From NCBI RefSeq assembly GCF_048544455.1, contig NC_133526.1, positions 1,566,001-1,630,000 of the forward strand: a DNA stretch of 64,000 bases. Direction: 5' to 3'. This DNA comes from Silene latifolia (lineage: Eukaryota > Streptophyta > Magnoliopsida > Caryophyllales > Caryophyllaceae). The notes under the pieces were generated by a model. The model had not been told where the DNA came from and made no database searches. It saw only the letters and a list, made by a program, of their open reading frames with translations. The position numbers and the translations under genes were made by a program. Shown here one piece after another: positions 11,134 through 22,830 of this stretch (the first letter of the stretch is position 1; each line of letters starts with the position of its first letter).

Positions 11134-13320
11134 ATGTCGAAACAACAAGACGCAATGATGACCGACGAACCGCACTCTACCAAGATGATACCTTCAACAA
11201 TGCGGTCGTGCGGCCCTCCACCGCGGAATAATCCAACCGGAGTTCGGGATGCCAATAATACCAGACACACGTTGTGCACAAACCAGTCACCATCATGGGA
11301 CATGTGGTTGACGTAGCAAAACCGAAAATGCTCTTGGACCTAATTGGTAATCGCTGCTCACACCGCCACGCCGACAAGAGCGGCGGAAACCGTCCGAGAG
11401 ACCGGGGCCGAAATGTGACTCCGAGAAATTTGAACGGAGCACTAGGGGAAGTGACCCAGTCAAGACGCCGGGGAGCCCAAAGCGGGCGTGGTAGACTGAG
11501 TCCTTCCCGCACACACGGGAGGACAGTCCCCGCAAAGCACGAACGAGGCTTACCCCAAAGGAACCGGAGGAGTCCGACTCAGCAGAGTTGGAGAAGAAGT
11601 CCGAGTCGAAGAAGGAGTCCTTCCCGCTACGAGGAGAGGAGCCGGATTTGGAATGCGAGGAGCCGATCGCCGCGTGTCGTTCGACACGTGGTCAGACAGC
11701 CCCTCAACGCCTACGTCCTAGAAGTCCAGGTGCCAACTAAGCTCAAGTTGCCACCCATATCATACAAAGGGGAAAGTGATCCAGCCGACCACGCCGAGGC
11801 TTTCGAGTCTTACATGTCGGTATGGGAGCAGCCCGATGAGGTCTGGTGCCGAGTTTTCCCAACAACTCTGCATGGGATGGCTCAAAGTTGGTACAAGGGG
11901 CTTCCCGACGGCTCGGTATACTATTACGCCGACCTAAGGGACGCCTTTCTAGCCCAAAGACTCTTGCAATAAGAGGAGGGCCGTGGAGACGTCGGACCTC
12001 CTAACTATCAAACAAGAGGGGGGCGAGTCTCTACGAAGCTATGTGAAGAGGTTCGACGGAAAGGTCCAGCAGATTCGAGAAATTAATCCCGAATCGCGGC
12101 CTTGCGGCGATGAAGGGCCTCCCAAGGGGAGACTTAAAAAATGAGCTCATCAAGTGCGGAGGCACAGGCTTGGATGCCGCCAGGAAGATGGCCGACCAGG
12201 CCATCAAGGTAGAGGACTATCACAAGACTGGTAGGCCCAGCGAGGCCGAGCACTCAGAAAAGAAGAGCTGCCGGGAGGACAACCCGGATGAAAGACGCCG
12301 TGACAACAACGGGACACGGTCCGATGAAAGATGCCGTGAGAATAATAGGTCACGGTCGGACAAGTCTGCCAGAAAACAGGACTCGACGGGCGCCGGGTGG
12401 AGTTCAGGAACGTACCACCAGAGGCGGTATAATGATAAGACCCCTCTCGTCGTATCAGCCGCCGAGGTTTTCGCCCTGAGCAAAAACGAGGGCCAGAAGT
12501 GGGAGAGACCCCCCAAGCCAAAAAGTGACGGTGACACGAGCCAGTACTGTGAGTACCACGGCCACACCGGCCATTTAACCAACGACTGCCGACATCTGAA
12601 GAATGCCATTGAAGAGCTGATCCGGAAGGGGAGCCTCGGCAACTACGTTGCCAAAGGCCAAAAGACTGACGCCGGCAGTTCAGGTAAGAAATCCGTCTTC
12701 GAACGGATAGGAGTGATCCATGTTGTCATCGGGGGCAACGAGAACGGAGGGTCCACTCATGGGCAAAAACGACACCTGAACGAGCTATATCAGGCCGTCA
12801 ACTTTGTGCCCAACACAGCGATCCCCGCTTCCAACATCCCCGATATGACCGTTGGAAGGAAGGACTACGAAGGGGTCATCGCTCCTCACAGCGACCCCCT
12901 TGTAGTCAATTTGGACATATCCAACCACCTGGTCAAGAGGTGCCTAATTGACACAGGCGCGTACACGAACATCATGTTCGGGAGTGCTTCCTCGACCTCG
13001 GCCCGAAAGTCAAGGACTTAAGCCCCGCACCAACCCACTATACGACTTCTCTGGGGCGGCCTGGTACCACTGGGGTCAATCAGACTCCCGGTGATGTTCG
13101 GCGAAGGGAAGGCGGCTAAGAATGTCCTAGCCGAGTTCGTGGTCATTGACGGCTCGTCCGCCTACAATGTTCTCATAGGCCGAGTCACTCTGAGCGAGGC
13201 CGACGCGGTGATGTCCATCCGGGCCCTAACACTGATGTATGTCTCGGACCGGGGGGGAAGCGCATAAGCTCGTCTCCAAGGACGAGAAGGACGAAGTGGT
13301 CAACGTCCGTATAGCCGCCG
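11134..13320 (+). pseudogene. Degenerate gag-protease region of the Ty3/gypsy element
   Basis: Translation starts at the ATG at 11134 (MSKQQDAMM) and must change frame near 11280, 11970 and 12100. Gag is recognised by SYKGESDPADHAEAFESYM and SWYKGLPDGS (11756-11910), the retrotransposon gag core. A zinc-knuckle-like CEYHGHTGHLTNDC follows at ~12549. The aspartic protease active site CLIDTGAYTNIMF is at ~12942. The protease tail (LAEFVVIDGSSAYNVLIGR) is readable in another frame to about 13260. Then the pol reading frame ends. At least four frameshifts make it non-functional. Confidence 0.85.
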
Positions 13321-13591
13321 AGGATGCAACATGCAATCCCTCAAAGTGGCAAAGAAATCGAGAAAAGGGAAAAGTCTATCCTTACAACAGGAGGGCGACC
13401 TCATGGATGTAACTAGCGGCTGACTGGGAAGGTGTGCCTTTGATAAGCCATTAGGACGCTGGTAATCTCGGGAAACTCTATGTAGCGGCGGAGGTGTCCA
13501 AAACAGTTGTGGGCACCCCGACGCATGTTTTTATCTAATGAAAAATCGTCCAAGTCTTCCATCAAAACGTTCATTTTCCCCATAGTCACTA

Positions 13592-14035
13592 GGAAGCAGC
13601 AGACGCCGGCTCACACTGTCATACCGACAAGAGCGGCAGTCTCCATCAAGAAGTAGGCGCCGTCGCAGTCACCCCAAGTAGTAGACGCCACGGCAGTCAC
13701 CCCAAGAGGTTTGACGCCGTCGCGCATCACTCCAAGTGGTAGACGCCACGGCGAGTCTCCATCAAGAAGTAAGCGCCGTCGCAGTCACCCCAAGTAGTAG
13801 ACGCCACGGCAGTCACCCCAAGAGGTTTGACGCCGTCGCAGTCACTCCAAGTGGTAGACGCCACGGCAGTCTCCATCAAGAAGTAGGCGTCGTCGCAGTC
13901 ACCCCAAGTAGTAGACGCCACGACAGTCACCCCAAGAGGTTTGACGCCGTCGCAGTCACTCCAAGTGGTAGACGCCACGGCAGTCAATAACAAGGAGCAG
14001 ACGCCGGCGCACACTGTCACACCGGCAAGAATGAC
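13592..14035 (+). repeat. Tandem repeat array with a 29/115-bp hierarchy
   Basis: Basic units of 28-29 bp (cagtcaccccaagtagtaga, cgccacgg and variants) are arranged in fours, giving a ~115-bp higher unit that starts at 13637, 13753 and 13867. Both sides carry the same border block (gcagacgccggctcacactg at ~13600 and gcagacgccggcgcacactg at ~14000), so the block was itself duplicated. It lies between the protease and the 3' end of the antisense gene. Confidence 0.8.
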
Positions 14036-14562
14036 AACCACCCTCAGGAAACAAACACCTCGACGGTCACGACCAGCGCATTTGATACTCGCAAAGCGAT
14101 CAAAACGCCTTAGAAGCGTTAAACACAGTTGAGGAACGCACTCTAGACTGCCTCGGCCAAGCCAAGGCGGAAACAAAGGAGACGCTCAAATAATAACATA
14201 AGAGAATAACTCAGACGAAGACGAGAAAAGACCTCGGCCAAGCCAGAGGCAGAGTGAAAACGCTAAGTACAGATTGAGACGCTCAAATACTAGCGCAAGA
14301 AAAAGAAGTGAGGTAAAAACCTCGGCTAAGCCGGAGGAAGAGGAAACGAACTCTTATTAAAAGTAATAAACAGGTTACAAGCAAGGAGAATGCAGACGAC
14401 GGCCGTCCCCATAGGGATGAGCCTAAACACAACCTACCAAGAGTTTTACAACAAAACAAGGGAAAGAAAAACAAAAAGTTACAAGTATGTCTCCCTATGT
14501 CATTGTTGCTTGCTTGCCATCGCAGCGGTAGCAAATCTTCTTCGATAGGCAACCCGGTTTTC
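14036..14562. other. Spacer between tandem repeats and antisense gene
   Basis: It contains three diverged copies of a cctcggccaagcc-type block (about 14152, 14232, 14321) and no convincing coding region. It probably holds the 3' untranslated region of the antisense gene. Confidence 0.4.
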
Positions 14563-17120
14563 CTAGCGGCCTCGGCTTGGCGACCTCGGCCTTAGCCTCG
14601 GCGCCTCAGCTTCCCTCATTCTCTTGGCTTCCTCATTGGCCGTCTTAGCCTTCTCAGCAAGGGCTGCTGCCTCCTCGGCCGCCTCTTTCTCTATCTTCAC
14701 CCTCACCGCCTCCTTGGCTTTCTCCTCCACGGCATTCTCCTTAGCTTCGAGCTTGTCGTCAAACAGCTCGTTAAACTTGCCCCACGGGAAGGAACCAGCA
14801 AGAGGGAAGAGCTCCTCAATCACTTCCCTGGCAGCTTCTTCGGCCAGATCCCGGAATTCGGTGCACATGTTAGGGAGCATGACGGTTTGGAACATCTCAA
14901 TGTCCTCCTCCTTTTGTCTAATAATGGCCTCCTTGCTCCGAATCACCTTCCCCTGGATCTGAAATTTGCCCCTAAATTCATTCCTCTGCTGGAAATAAAG
15001 GTCGGCGTGCCTCTGAACAAGGTCACACTTCTCCAGCAGCTTTGCAACTTCAGCCGCAGCAGCCTCGGCCTTGGCTCTCTCAGCAAGGACCTCCTTTTCA
15101 GCGTCCTCCCTAAGTTTTCTCTCAGCCAAGAGCGCTTTCTCAGCATCTCCCCTAAGCCTCTGCTCATTGAGGAGATCCAGCCTCGCCTTCACGGCCACCT
15201 TGTTAGTGGCATTAAGCTCAAGAGCGGACTTCTCCTGCTCCATAATGCGAGCACCGGCCAGCTCGTTCCACCTCGCCAGCTCCTCGATCAACCTCGCGCC
15301 TTCCGCTACGAGCTGGGAGGGGAAAACCTTCTGGGATGAAGAGTCGGTGGTGATGTTTTGATCACCAACCTGCAGTCGGGAGGGGGAAGCCTTCTGGGAT
15401 GAAGAGTCAACGGTGACGTTTTGATCACCAGCCTGCGCGGGTTTCTCCTCCACTTGCTGCTCATTAAGAGCGACGGCCGACAGCGGCTGATCTACAAAAT
15501 TTAACGAAAGCATCAGTATTAACATGCATAGACAAACCAGAGAGCCCGTCATCAGCAGCGCCCAATGAACCGGCTAAATCTGGGCAACAGAATAGATCAG
15601 TACCATGCTTGGCCTTCTTGACCGGAGGACGCGTTTCCTCGCCAGCGGCAGAAGCAACGACAGCGGTAGAGGCTGTCCGCTTTCTCTTACGGACAAGGGG
15701 AGACCCCTCCTCATCAGAGTCCTCCCCATTGGTGATATCAACGATCTCCACCGTTGCCTTCTGAACGGGGGGAATGGGAGGAGGAACTGATGTCGACGCC
15801 ATCGCCGCCGAAGATTTTGTTTTTCGCGTGTGGCGCGGCATGTTACTAACAACCTTCGCCTGGGCCTCCACCACATTCAAGCTCTTCACCGCGATCCATA
15901 AGATCATTCGGCGACGTCCTGCGGTCATGGGTTAGAGCCTTGGGATGCAAGTTAGCAACGGTTTTATCCTTGTGCAGCCCCATTCTCCAGAGGATATCCT
16001 CAGACAGGTCCGGTCCAAAGTGGTCTGCGAAGGAAACAAAGCAAGAGTTAAGTAGAAGAAATAAATCAAAGTTCGAGAAATAGGAACATTGAGAGCGATG
16101 ATGGGCCTCACACCGACCCCACTCACCCTGTGCTAGGGCCGGTATGAGGCCGACATGGCAGAGCGGCTCATCCTGGAGGATGATCTGCGTTGGGGGAATC
16201 CATCTTTTCGGCACCCCACTCTTGTCCGCCTCAAAGAGCCTCATCGCCAGCCTCTCATCCTTCTTAAGAGAGACCTTGCTGGCATCCATCTTGAGTTTTT
16301 TTCGGGTGACCCATCTGTCATGTTCCGCCTTAGTCTCACACCGCAAGTTAACTTGGTGCTTTGCAATGAGCGGGCGGATAGTCATCCCAAGCACCTTAAC
16401 GTACACCCACCGATCTCTCCAGTCCTTGCAAGAAGTAAGTTTGTCAACAGAGACATAACCCTTCTCCATGTGCACACTGTACCATCCGACGCGGCCAGAG
16501 ATTGACGGCTGGAGATGATGAAGCCGTCGGAATAAATTCACCGTTGGGGCCTCCCCCTTGAAGAGACAAAGCCAGACAAAGCCGACTATGGTCCTCATAG
16601 CCAACGGGTGCAGTTGGGCAACGACAACGTTCATGGCCCTAATGATGGCCATAACGTACTCATTCAGCAGAAACCGGAGCCCGTACTCCAAGTGTCGCAT
16701 GTATACGCCGATGTGGCCCGGTGGAGGGCAACAGACGGCCTGACCTTCCTCAGGGATAACAATTTTATATCCCCTGCCAAAGAAGAAATGGCCCTCGAAA
16801 AATGTCTCGCCGGAACAACTGGCTAACTTATGGGTCCAAGCACGGTCAACGCGTACCTTACAGGCGTCACCGTGATCCATAACGTACTGCCTCCCCTCTT
16901 TGGGACGAGCCCTTTCAGCATCATCACCAAAATCGTCTGCGTCATCATCGACATCATCGTCATCCTCTCACTCCTCCAAAATTCGAGGATCAACTTCAGG
17001 AGAAGGAGACCTAGGGCCCCCAGGCCTTATCAGGAGGGCGTCCAGCTTCTCCTCCTCATCAAGACGCGACGGGGAACCCCCCGGCGCCGGTTTGCTAGTC
17101 CCGGCATCAGCAGAAGACAT
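14563..17120 (-). pseudogene. Antisense three-exon gene inside the retroelement, Transposase_28-like and coiled-coil
   Basis: A minus-strand gene opposite to gag-pol. My model: exon 1 17120-16127, intron of 102 bp (GTGAGT...TTCGCAG), exon 2 16024-15604, intron of 112 bp (GTACTG...TTTTGTAG), exon 3 15491-14563. Both joins keep frame (G|AC and G|AT). Exon 1 starts MSSADAGTSKPAPGG, continues into an acidic stretch, and has PPGHIGVYMRHLEYGLRF, the hallmark of the plant putative gypsy-type transposon domain (Pfam Transposase_28). Exon 2 has a basic KRKR region. Exon 3 is a long Ala/Glu/Lys coiled coil (AERKLREDAEKEVLAERAK) with a basic end (RPRSPSRGR). Codon 51 is TGA, and a frame change is needed between 15928 and 15846, so this copy is broken. 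Function is unknown. Confidence 0.75.
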
Positions 17121-17295
17121 GTTTACGGTAAAAACTTACAAAGTTAAAAAATTGGAAAGTTTGTTCGTTTACCTTGAAGAAAAACACCCGCCGGGTTACA
17201 ACTCTGAAAATTAGAAGACAAAGAAGCCCTTGAAAGTTTAGAGAGAAGAAATTTTGGAGAAAATGAAATTGGTGGCCAATTTCACGGAATAACTG

Positions 17296-17309
17296 CCCTA
17301 TTTATAGGG
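17296..17309 (-). promoter_or_regulatory. TATA box of the antisense gene
   Basis: On the minus strand it reads CCCTATAAATAGGG, about 180 bp before the ATG at 17120. This places an independent promoter between the antisense gene and the 3' LTR. Confidence 0.55.
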
Positions 17310-17818
17310 AAAAGCCCATGAAGAGGGACCAATCGAGAACTGACCCATGAAGCGTCAACCAATCAATCGTGCGGTACACGTGTCGGACATGCAACCACGG
17401 GATGTCAATCGTTGCAACAGTTGAACGTCAATCAATGCAACAGTGACCAAGCGTCTTCAACACGCCCATTCACATCTCTCCGCCTATTCACCTTCCTCAA
17501 CAAATTCCCAAGCATCCGTTCTCTGCCGGCCACATGATCAACCAAGCTAGATAGCGCCGGCCGGGGCAATCAAAAAACAACCGCACTCTCAACCCTGGTC
17601 TTGGCCAGCGTCCCTTTCTTTTCCACATCGGATGCCCTTTACACATCCATGTGGAGGGGGGATATGGTACGGCCTAAGAAAGACCAGGCCGAGGTAGAAG
17701 AAGCCGATGCAGTAGAAGAAGCCGATGCAGAAAATTTCTTACAAATTACTTACGCAGAATATACGCTCAAACATACATCGGAGCCCATACCACGGCATAG
17801 ACTACGCTGGGGGCAAAT

Positions 17819-18384
17819 TGATGGGGCATATTCTGCACCGCTGACCAAGTCAACATATTGAGCAAGGTCAAGGATGTCCACAGCAAGTCAACGACTTGGA
17901 CAGCCTAGCCGATGCGGCCGTCGGCTGTCGGCTGGTCTCGGCATGGCAACCTGCCAGCCGGGGCACATATCCGCGTACTCATATCCAAGAACCCTCGGCC
18001 GGCCTGCCATAGGTCCCTCGGCCGAGGGTAGAACGGTCTTTCCACCTGCTAGCCACTTGGCCACTTGGCCACTACGTGACAAAAGGTGAAAGTCTATAAA
18101 TACTCCTCAACCTTCATTGAGGAAAGGATACACAATTAAACCTAAGAATCACTATTCATCTGGTATTATCTTCCTTATCTCTCTACAATATACATTTAGT
18201 CAAGTAACAACAACTTATCCCATAAGTTTACTGACTTAAGCGTCGGAGTGAGTTCGCTCGGCCCCAAGCCGAGCCCTCAGTTTGTTCATCGTTTCAGGAG
18301 ACCGAAAGGAGGATTCAAGCAAAGACGTCATTCTACGAGCTACGAGTGGTAACAAATATCTGCTCTGGAATTACACCCGGAACA
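17819..18384 (+). repeat. 3' LTR of the Ty3/gypsy element
   Basis: It is a near copy of 10479-11040, with TATAAATA at 18095-18102. It has an extra cacttggc duplication near 18055 that accounts for most of the length difference. Confidence 0.92.
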
Positions 18385-18716
18385 TTCTTATATAAGATTA
18401 ATTTTTTTATGTAGTCAAAACAAGTTTCGGATTGGGTTTTGGATTATATGATGGATCGGGTATGGATTTGGAGCGGGTATGGGTTTAAAAAAAGTATAAT
18501 GGATTGGATATGGATTTAAAAATTTTGGATATGGATCGGGTATGGATATGGATCTGTGATCTAATAGGTAAGTGGATCGGGTTTGGATCTAGCAAAACCC
18601 GATCCAATCCGACCCATTGCCATCGCTAATTATTTGCATAATTATTCTCTTCATTCGTCTCAATCATATACCTTTAATTAAAATACCCGTCACAAAGAAT
18701 AAAGCAGGTAACCAAA

Positions 18717-20137
18717 CAGGGGCGGACCTACTGTTGTGAATCATGTAGCACTTGCTACACCAATCTGGCGAAAATTTGTGAGAAAAGGAGAATTTGCTAC
18801 ACCTAAAATTAATTATTGAGGCCTTATTATTAAGAGTTGACCAATACTCTCTTCTTCATTATCTAATCTCCACTTTATTTAACACACTCTACTAATCTAT
18901 TTCCTCATTATTTTCATCTAGTCCCAATAATAATACAGGGAAGTTAAGAGGTTAATTAATACTTGGAACAATATAAGGCAAGAGTATAAGAGCGAAGAAA
19001 GGGAAAGTATGTAAATTGTGAATGGATCAAATGAATTTCCCGTATTTTTTTCCCCAAATTCAGTTTAGCGAGACTCTAATTTAAGATACTTTTTTGCATG
19101 TGGGTCAATTGTAATAATTAATTAGATTGATATTATTTTTAAGACGATGGGTTCATATGCTATCTTTTGGTGAAGATTAAACCTTTTTTTCGTCTCTTTT
19201 ATATTCTGATAAATTTCATCAAATTAGTATTAAACAATACAATACCGTAATGATAAAAAGATTTTAGAGAGACGGTGTCTTAGAAGACTTGCTCTTTTAA
19301 AGATTATGATTATTATTTTAAGTAAATTAGTACTCCCACCTATTCACTAAGATGTTCCACAATTCCGAAAATGGCAAATTCACTAAGTTCTTCCACTTTC
19401 CTTATTAGTCTATTATTTGTGGTTTTATGACTTGTGACCCTACATTCTCTCTCTTATTTTCATTTTCCTCTGTTTTCCACCACAAATCTCCTTCCCCTTA
19501 AAAACTCCCCAAAAGGTAATGTGGAAGATCATAGTGAATCGTGATAGATGAACCATCTCAACCAAAACCTTAAGGTGATGGTTGAGGCTCAACTATTATA
19601 ATTATTCCTATTACGCTCCCTCACTCAAATGCCCTTTGGGCTTGAAGAGTGGTTAGTTGTGCACCGACTCCCTCGTACCGTGTGCTAGGGTTCCACTTCG
19701 AGTTTTTGAGGGGTTTTGAGGTTGCCAGGATTCGAACCCGTGACCTATGGTCACACTGGCTCTGATACCATGATAGATGAACCATCTCAACCAAAACCTT
19801 AAGGTGATGGTTGAAGCCCAACTATTATAATTATTCCTATTAAATCGGAGGGAGTATGAAACTGTAAAAATTGAGTCAACTAAAAATCATGATCGATCCG
19901 TAATTCAAATGGTGTTAAACTGTTAATATAATATATGTTTACATTATTTTAGACGATTGATGATTTTTTTTAGGTGCTTTCGTATTAGAACCGTCATAAT
20001 TTCATTGAAACAACGTGAATATTGAAAGTATAAACTAGGTAGTTACTCAAGATGAAATTCGAAACATATTGGCGAGCCTAATGAAATGCCCATAATAAAT
20101 TCGCTACACCATATAAGAATTCCTGGGTTCGCCCCTG
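18717..20137. mobile_element. Non-autonomous hAT element containing a TRIM
   Basis: Ends CAGGGGCGGACC and, reversed, CAGGGGCGAACCC. The 8-bp duplication TAACCAAA flanks it exactly (18709-18716, 20138-20145). It is 1421 bp long with no transposase frame. A gctacacca block near both ends extends the inverted similarity. A 301-bp TRIM is nested at 19542-19842. Confidence 0.9.
19542..19842 (-). mobile_element. TRIM retrotransposon with 72-bp terminal repeats
   Basis: Direct repeats of 72 bp (19542-19613, 19771-19842) both start tgatagatgaaccatctcaa and differ at only two positions. A 5-bp duplication AATCG flanks the element (19537-19541, 19843-19847). On the minus strand TGGTATCAGAGCC directly abuts the right repeat, complementary to initiator tRNA-Met. 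A purine tract (gagtgagggagcg) precedes the left repeat. No protein is encoded. In element orientation the LTR runs TA...CA, a departure from TG...CA. Confidence 0.9.
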
Positions 20138-20145
20138 TAACCAAA

Positions 20146-20490
20146 TGATTGGGGATTTGGGGCAGAGGGAGTAAATTGTGCTTATGTCCTTCGTTGTTGG
20201 ATAAGAGTGAATTATCGAATTCTTATGCGGTGATAAATACAAAAGGAATTGTTTTTGAATGATCTAGGAAGAATATGCAACGTACAGAGATGCTTAGGGT
20301 AAGCACATTCATGTTCATGCATGTCTATGTAAATACGAGTAAATCTTTAATTTAGTTAGATCTTCATACAACAACAACAATATAATAAAAGAAAAATGGA
20401 TATGATGGAATGTTAAATACTACTCATACGTACGTAGTAGAGTAACTACATTATAAATAGTTAAATAAGATGGTGCGACACCAATTCTTA
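20146..20490. other. Intergenic AT-rich DNA
   Basis: I see no gene or element end here, only a short (caa)n run at ~20370. Confidence 0.4.
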
Positions 20491-20494
20491 GACT

Positions 20495-21425
20495 ATACTC
20501 TCAGGAGTATACTCCTCCATACTCCTTTTTTTAAAAAAAAAAAAAAAATAACAAATATAGTAAAATATAAAAACTACCCACCCCACGTCCCCACTCCCTC
20601 ATTTTACTCTTACCTCATCAAAAACACTTACCACAAAACAAAAACCCCTTGTTTACTTGCTCACTTAACCTTCCCTCCTATATTCACATATTCAAAGAAT
20701 GTATGCATTTGTTCGTCCAAAAAGAATGTATGCATTTGTAGTCGTTTTCAATCGTTTGATCGGGTATGTTCTAATAATACATCAATACCCTAAAGTTAAT
20801 TGAATTAAATTTATGTTTTATGTCAATATTCATTGTTAAATTGTTATATTAGGTGATTTCGGATTACCCTTTAATGTTAGATGTCTCATTATTCACAGTT
20901 AAATTGAGATCGGGTGTGATATTCATCATATGACTATCATATTCGCCGTCAATTTGATGAATATGTATTATCTATTGTGATATTCATCATATGTCACTAT
21001 GATATTCATTTTACGTTTAGTGAATATGACAATGTATTCTAATGAATATGAGTTATGTGGTATGATATTCATTAAATGATACTATTATATTCACTTTTAA
21101 TTAGTGAAAATGATAATGTAATTTGATGAATATGTACCATGTAGTGTGATATTCACATTATGATACTATTATATTCACTTTGAATTTAGTGAATATGATA
21201 GTGTAATCTAATGATTACGAACTATAAACTTGATAAATTCGAGTACAAATAGAAGAAAAATTGTTGAATTTGAAAAATTTTAAATTTGATAAATTGGGCA
21301 ATTTGGAAAAAAGAAAAAAAAAAGAAAAAGAATAAACATACAGTTATATACAGTAGTGGGTAGTTAATTTTGTCTTTTTTTTTATGGGTGTATACTACTC
21401 CCTACTCCTGGGAGTAGGATATAAT
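20495..21425. mobile_element. Probable MITE with an internal ~80-bp tandem repeat
   Basis: The ends mirror each other: tatactctcaggagtatact near 20495 and tatactactccctactcctg near 21390, each next to an A- or T-rich run. Between about 20905 and 21235, four diverged ~80-bp units alternate gatattcatcatatg and gtgaatatgataatgtaat. No coding frame is supported and the target duplication is not clear. Confidence 0.45.
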
Positions 21426-21429
21426 TTGC

Positions 21430-22309
21430 CGTGCGACACTGTGTGGTACGGAAACTCATAATTCATAAACCTTATACTTTCTCCACATCTTATTGTTTTA
21501 CCCATTTGGTTTATACACGGTCTTCTAGACGGTATTTTGACCATCGTTTTATCCATTTATATGTACTTTTTTGGGGATGAAAATAAAAATTTTTGAAAGA
21601 GTTTTTTATAACAAAGTTCACCATGTAAATATCATGTTATCAGATAATATATTTTATACTTTATTAATGGTCAAAATTTCTAAAAGTTGACCTTTAAAAA
21701 GACAAATGGGTAGAACAATAAGATGTGGATCGAGAGAGTAATCATATCATATCATATATTATATCATATAATATATTAATCTTCTAAGTCTTAAGTGACA
21801 TGGCAGCTCATATTACAAGCAGGGATGATGTGTCAATCAACAATGCAGTAGACTAGGATGCTTTTAATTAGGCAATATAATATCATATTGGGGAATTATT
21901 TCTTTCCATAATTAATCATTTACTACACCATTTATCATTAAATTCAATTGGGACAGTAATTACCAAAACTAATACTCCGTATGATCATTTGCTTAATTTA
22001 TTGGAAAGTATTTGCGTAAAATTAATGACATTTCATGCGCAATTCAACTGTAGAATCGTCTTTACAAATGACATCATAAACTAATTATGTTATACTTGAA
22101 AAATAATTTAGTTACTAGAAAAATTAACTTAAAAGTAATATAGTTTTGTATGAAGTTAAAAAAATAAAAGAACGTTTGAACTTCTAATTTTTTCCATAAG
22201 AATTTTTATATTTGTAGAATAGTTTGATCTATCAAAGTATAATAGTCAAATATGTAGTAGCTTTGAAAAAAAAGATTACAAAAAAAATGGACAAAGTGAA
22301 TAAGAAATG
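21430..22309. other. AT-rich intergenic DNA, no gene
   Basis: It contains a run of atcatat units (~21740). The following tattaatcttctaagtctta could be a Helitron 5' end pairing with the terminus at 23112. I could not establish this. Confidence 0.35.
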
Positions 22310-22830
22310 GATTGATAAACCTATCAAACGGGCCAGGTCAAAATACGGGTCGAATCGGATACGGGTTAGGTCTCGCTTTAGGTCGGGGTCAGAATACGGG
22401 TCAAATAATAGTTTATGACGTCTTTTATTTTACCATTTTTAAGTCCGAAAATATTATGATATAGTTATATTAATTAAATTTCGTACTTATATTAAAAGAT
22501 TATAAAAATAAAATTACTTAAATAAATTATTTTATTATTAAATGATATAAAATTGATTTTAAAATTAATTTTTATTTGAAATATTAAAAACATTATTTTT
22601 CTATTTATTATTTAAAATAAAATATAAAAATATTAATAATTTAATAATATTCTTGATTTTGTATCTTTGACCCATTGGGTCGAGTCGAGTTTTCACCGTA
22701 AAATAACAGGTCATTTCGGGATCGGGTTAATTTGGATTGCTGGTAAAGATTTACGGGTCATTGACCCTTAAAAACCGGGTGGGGTCGGGTTTATGGTTCA
22801 GACCAAGCTCTAATAGGCTTAATGGACATA
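22310..22830. mobile_element. Degenerate hAT-like element of the cgggtcgggtc family
   Basis: cctatcaaacgggccaggtc at 22319 resembles the TAGACCTGTCAAACGGGTC end at 41658. The right side has gggtggggtcgggtttatgg. The interior is AT-rich with the same layout as 41658-42262. Neither termini nor target duplication are intact. Confidence 0.45.

Larger units (their letters stand above)
10479..18384 (+). mobile_element. Ty3/gypsy element without RT/integrase, with an antisense gene
   Basis: LTRs of 562 bp (10479-11040) and 566 bp (17819-18384) start TGATGG and end GGAACA. A 5-bp duplication TTCTT flanks the element (10474-10478, 18385-18389). The putative primer-binding site is tggcgccgtctgtgggga at 11043, and a purine-rich tract gctgggggcaaat precedes the 3' LTR. 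Order inside: gag, protease, ~115-bp tandem repeats, then an antisense multi-exon gene. Reverse transcriptase, RNase H and integrase are missing. The LTRs are nearly identical, so insertion was recent. The plan resembles Ogre/Retand-like gypsy elements, which have antisense ORFs and 3' tandem repeats. That assignment is inference, since no RT is left to classify. Confidence 0.92.
10251..18628. mobile_element. Small hAT element split by a Ty3/gypsy insertion
   Basis: Ends are TAGGGATGGCAATTACGG and, reversed, TAGCGATGGCAATGGGTCGG. The 8-bp duplication ATTATTTG lies on both sides (10243-10250, 18629-18636). Without the retroelement the hAT would be about 460 bp. Its interior is repetitive (atggatcgggtatggatatg-like and cccgatcca motifs). 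No transposase is present. Confidence 0.85.

Noticed and set aside
13727-14176. 149-residue minus-strand frame with repeats such as AVASTTWSDCDG
   Set aside because: It is a translation of the tandem DNA repeat. Units of 28-29 bp shift the frame between copies, so protein conservation is not supported.
14624-15361. Several plus-strand Ser/Ala-rich frames
   Set aside because: They are mirror frames of the antisense coiled-coil exon.
22224-22418. Basic 64-residue frame
   Set aside because: It overlaps a hAT-like repeat (cgggtc words) and has no homology signal.
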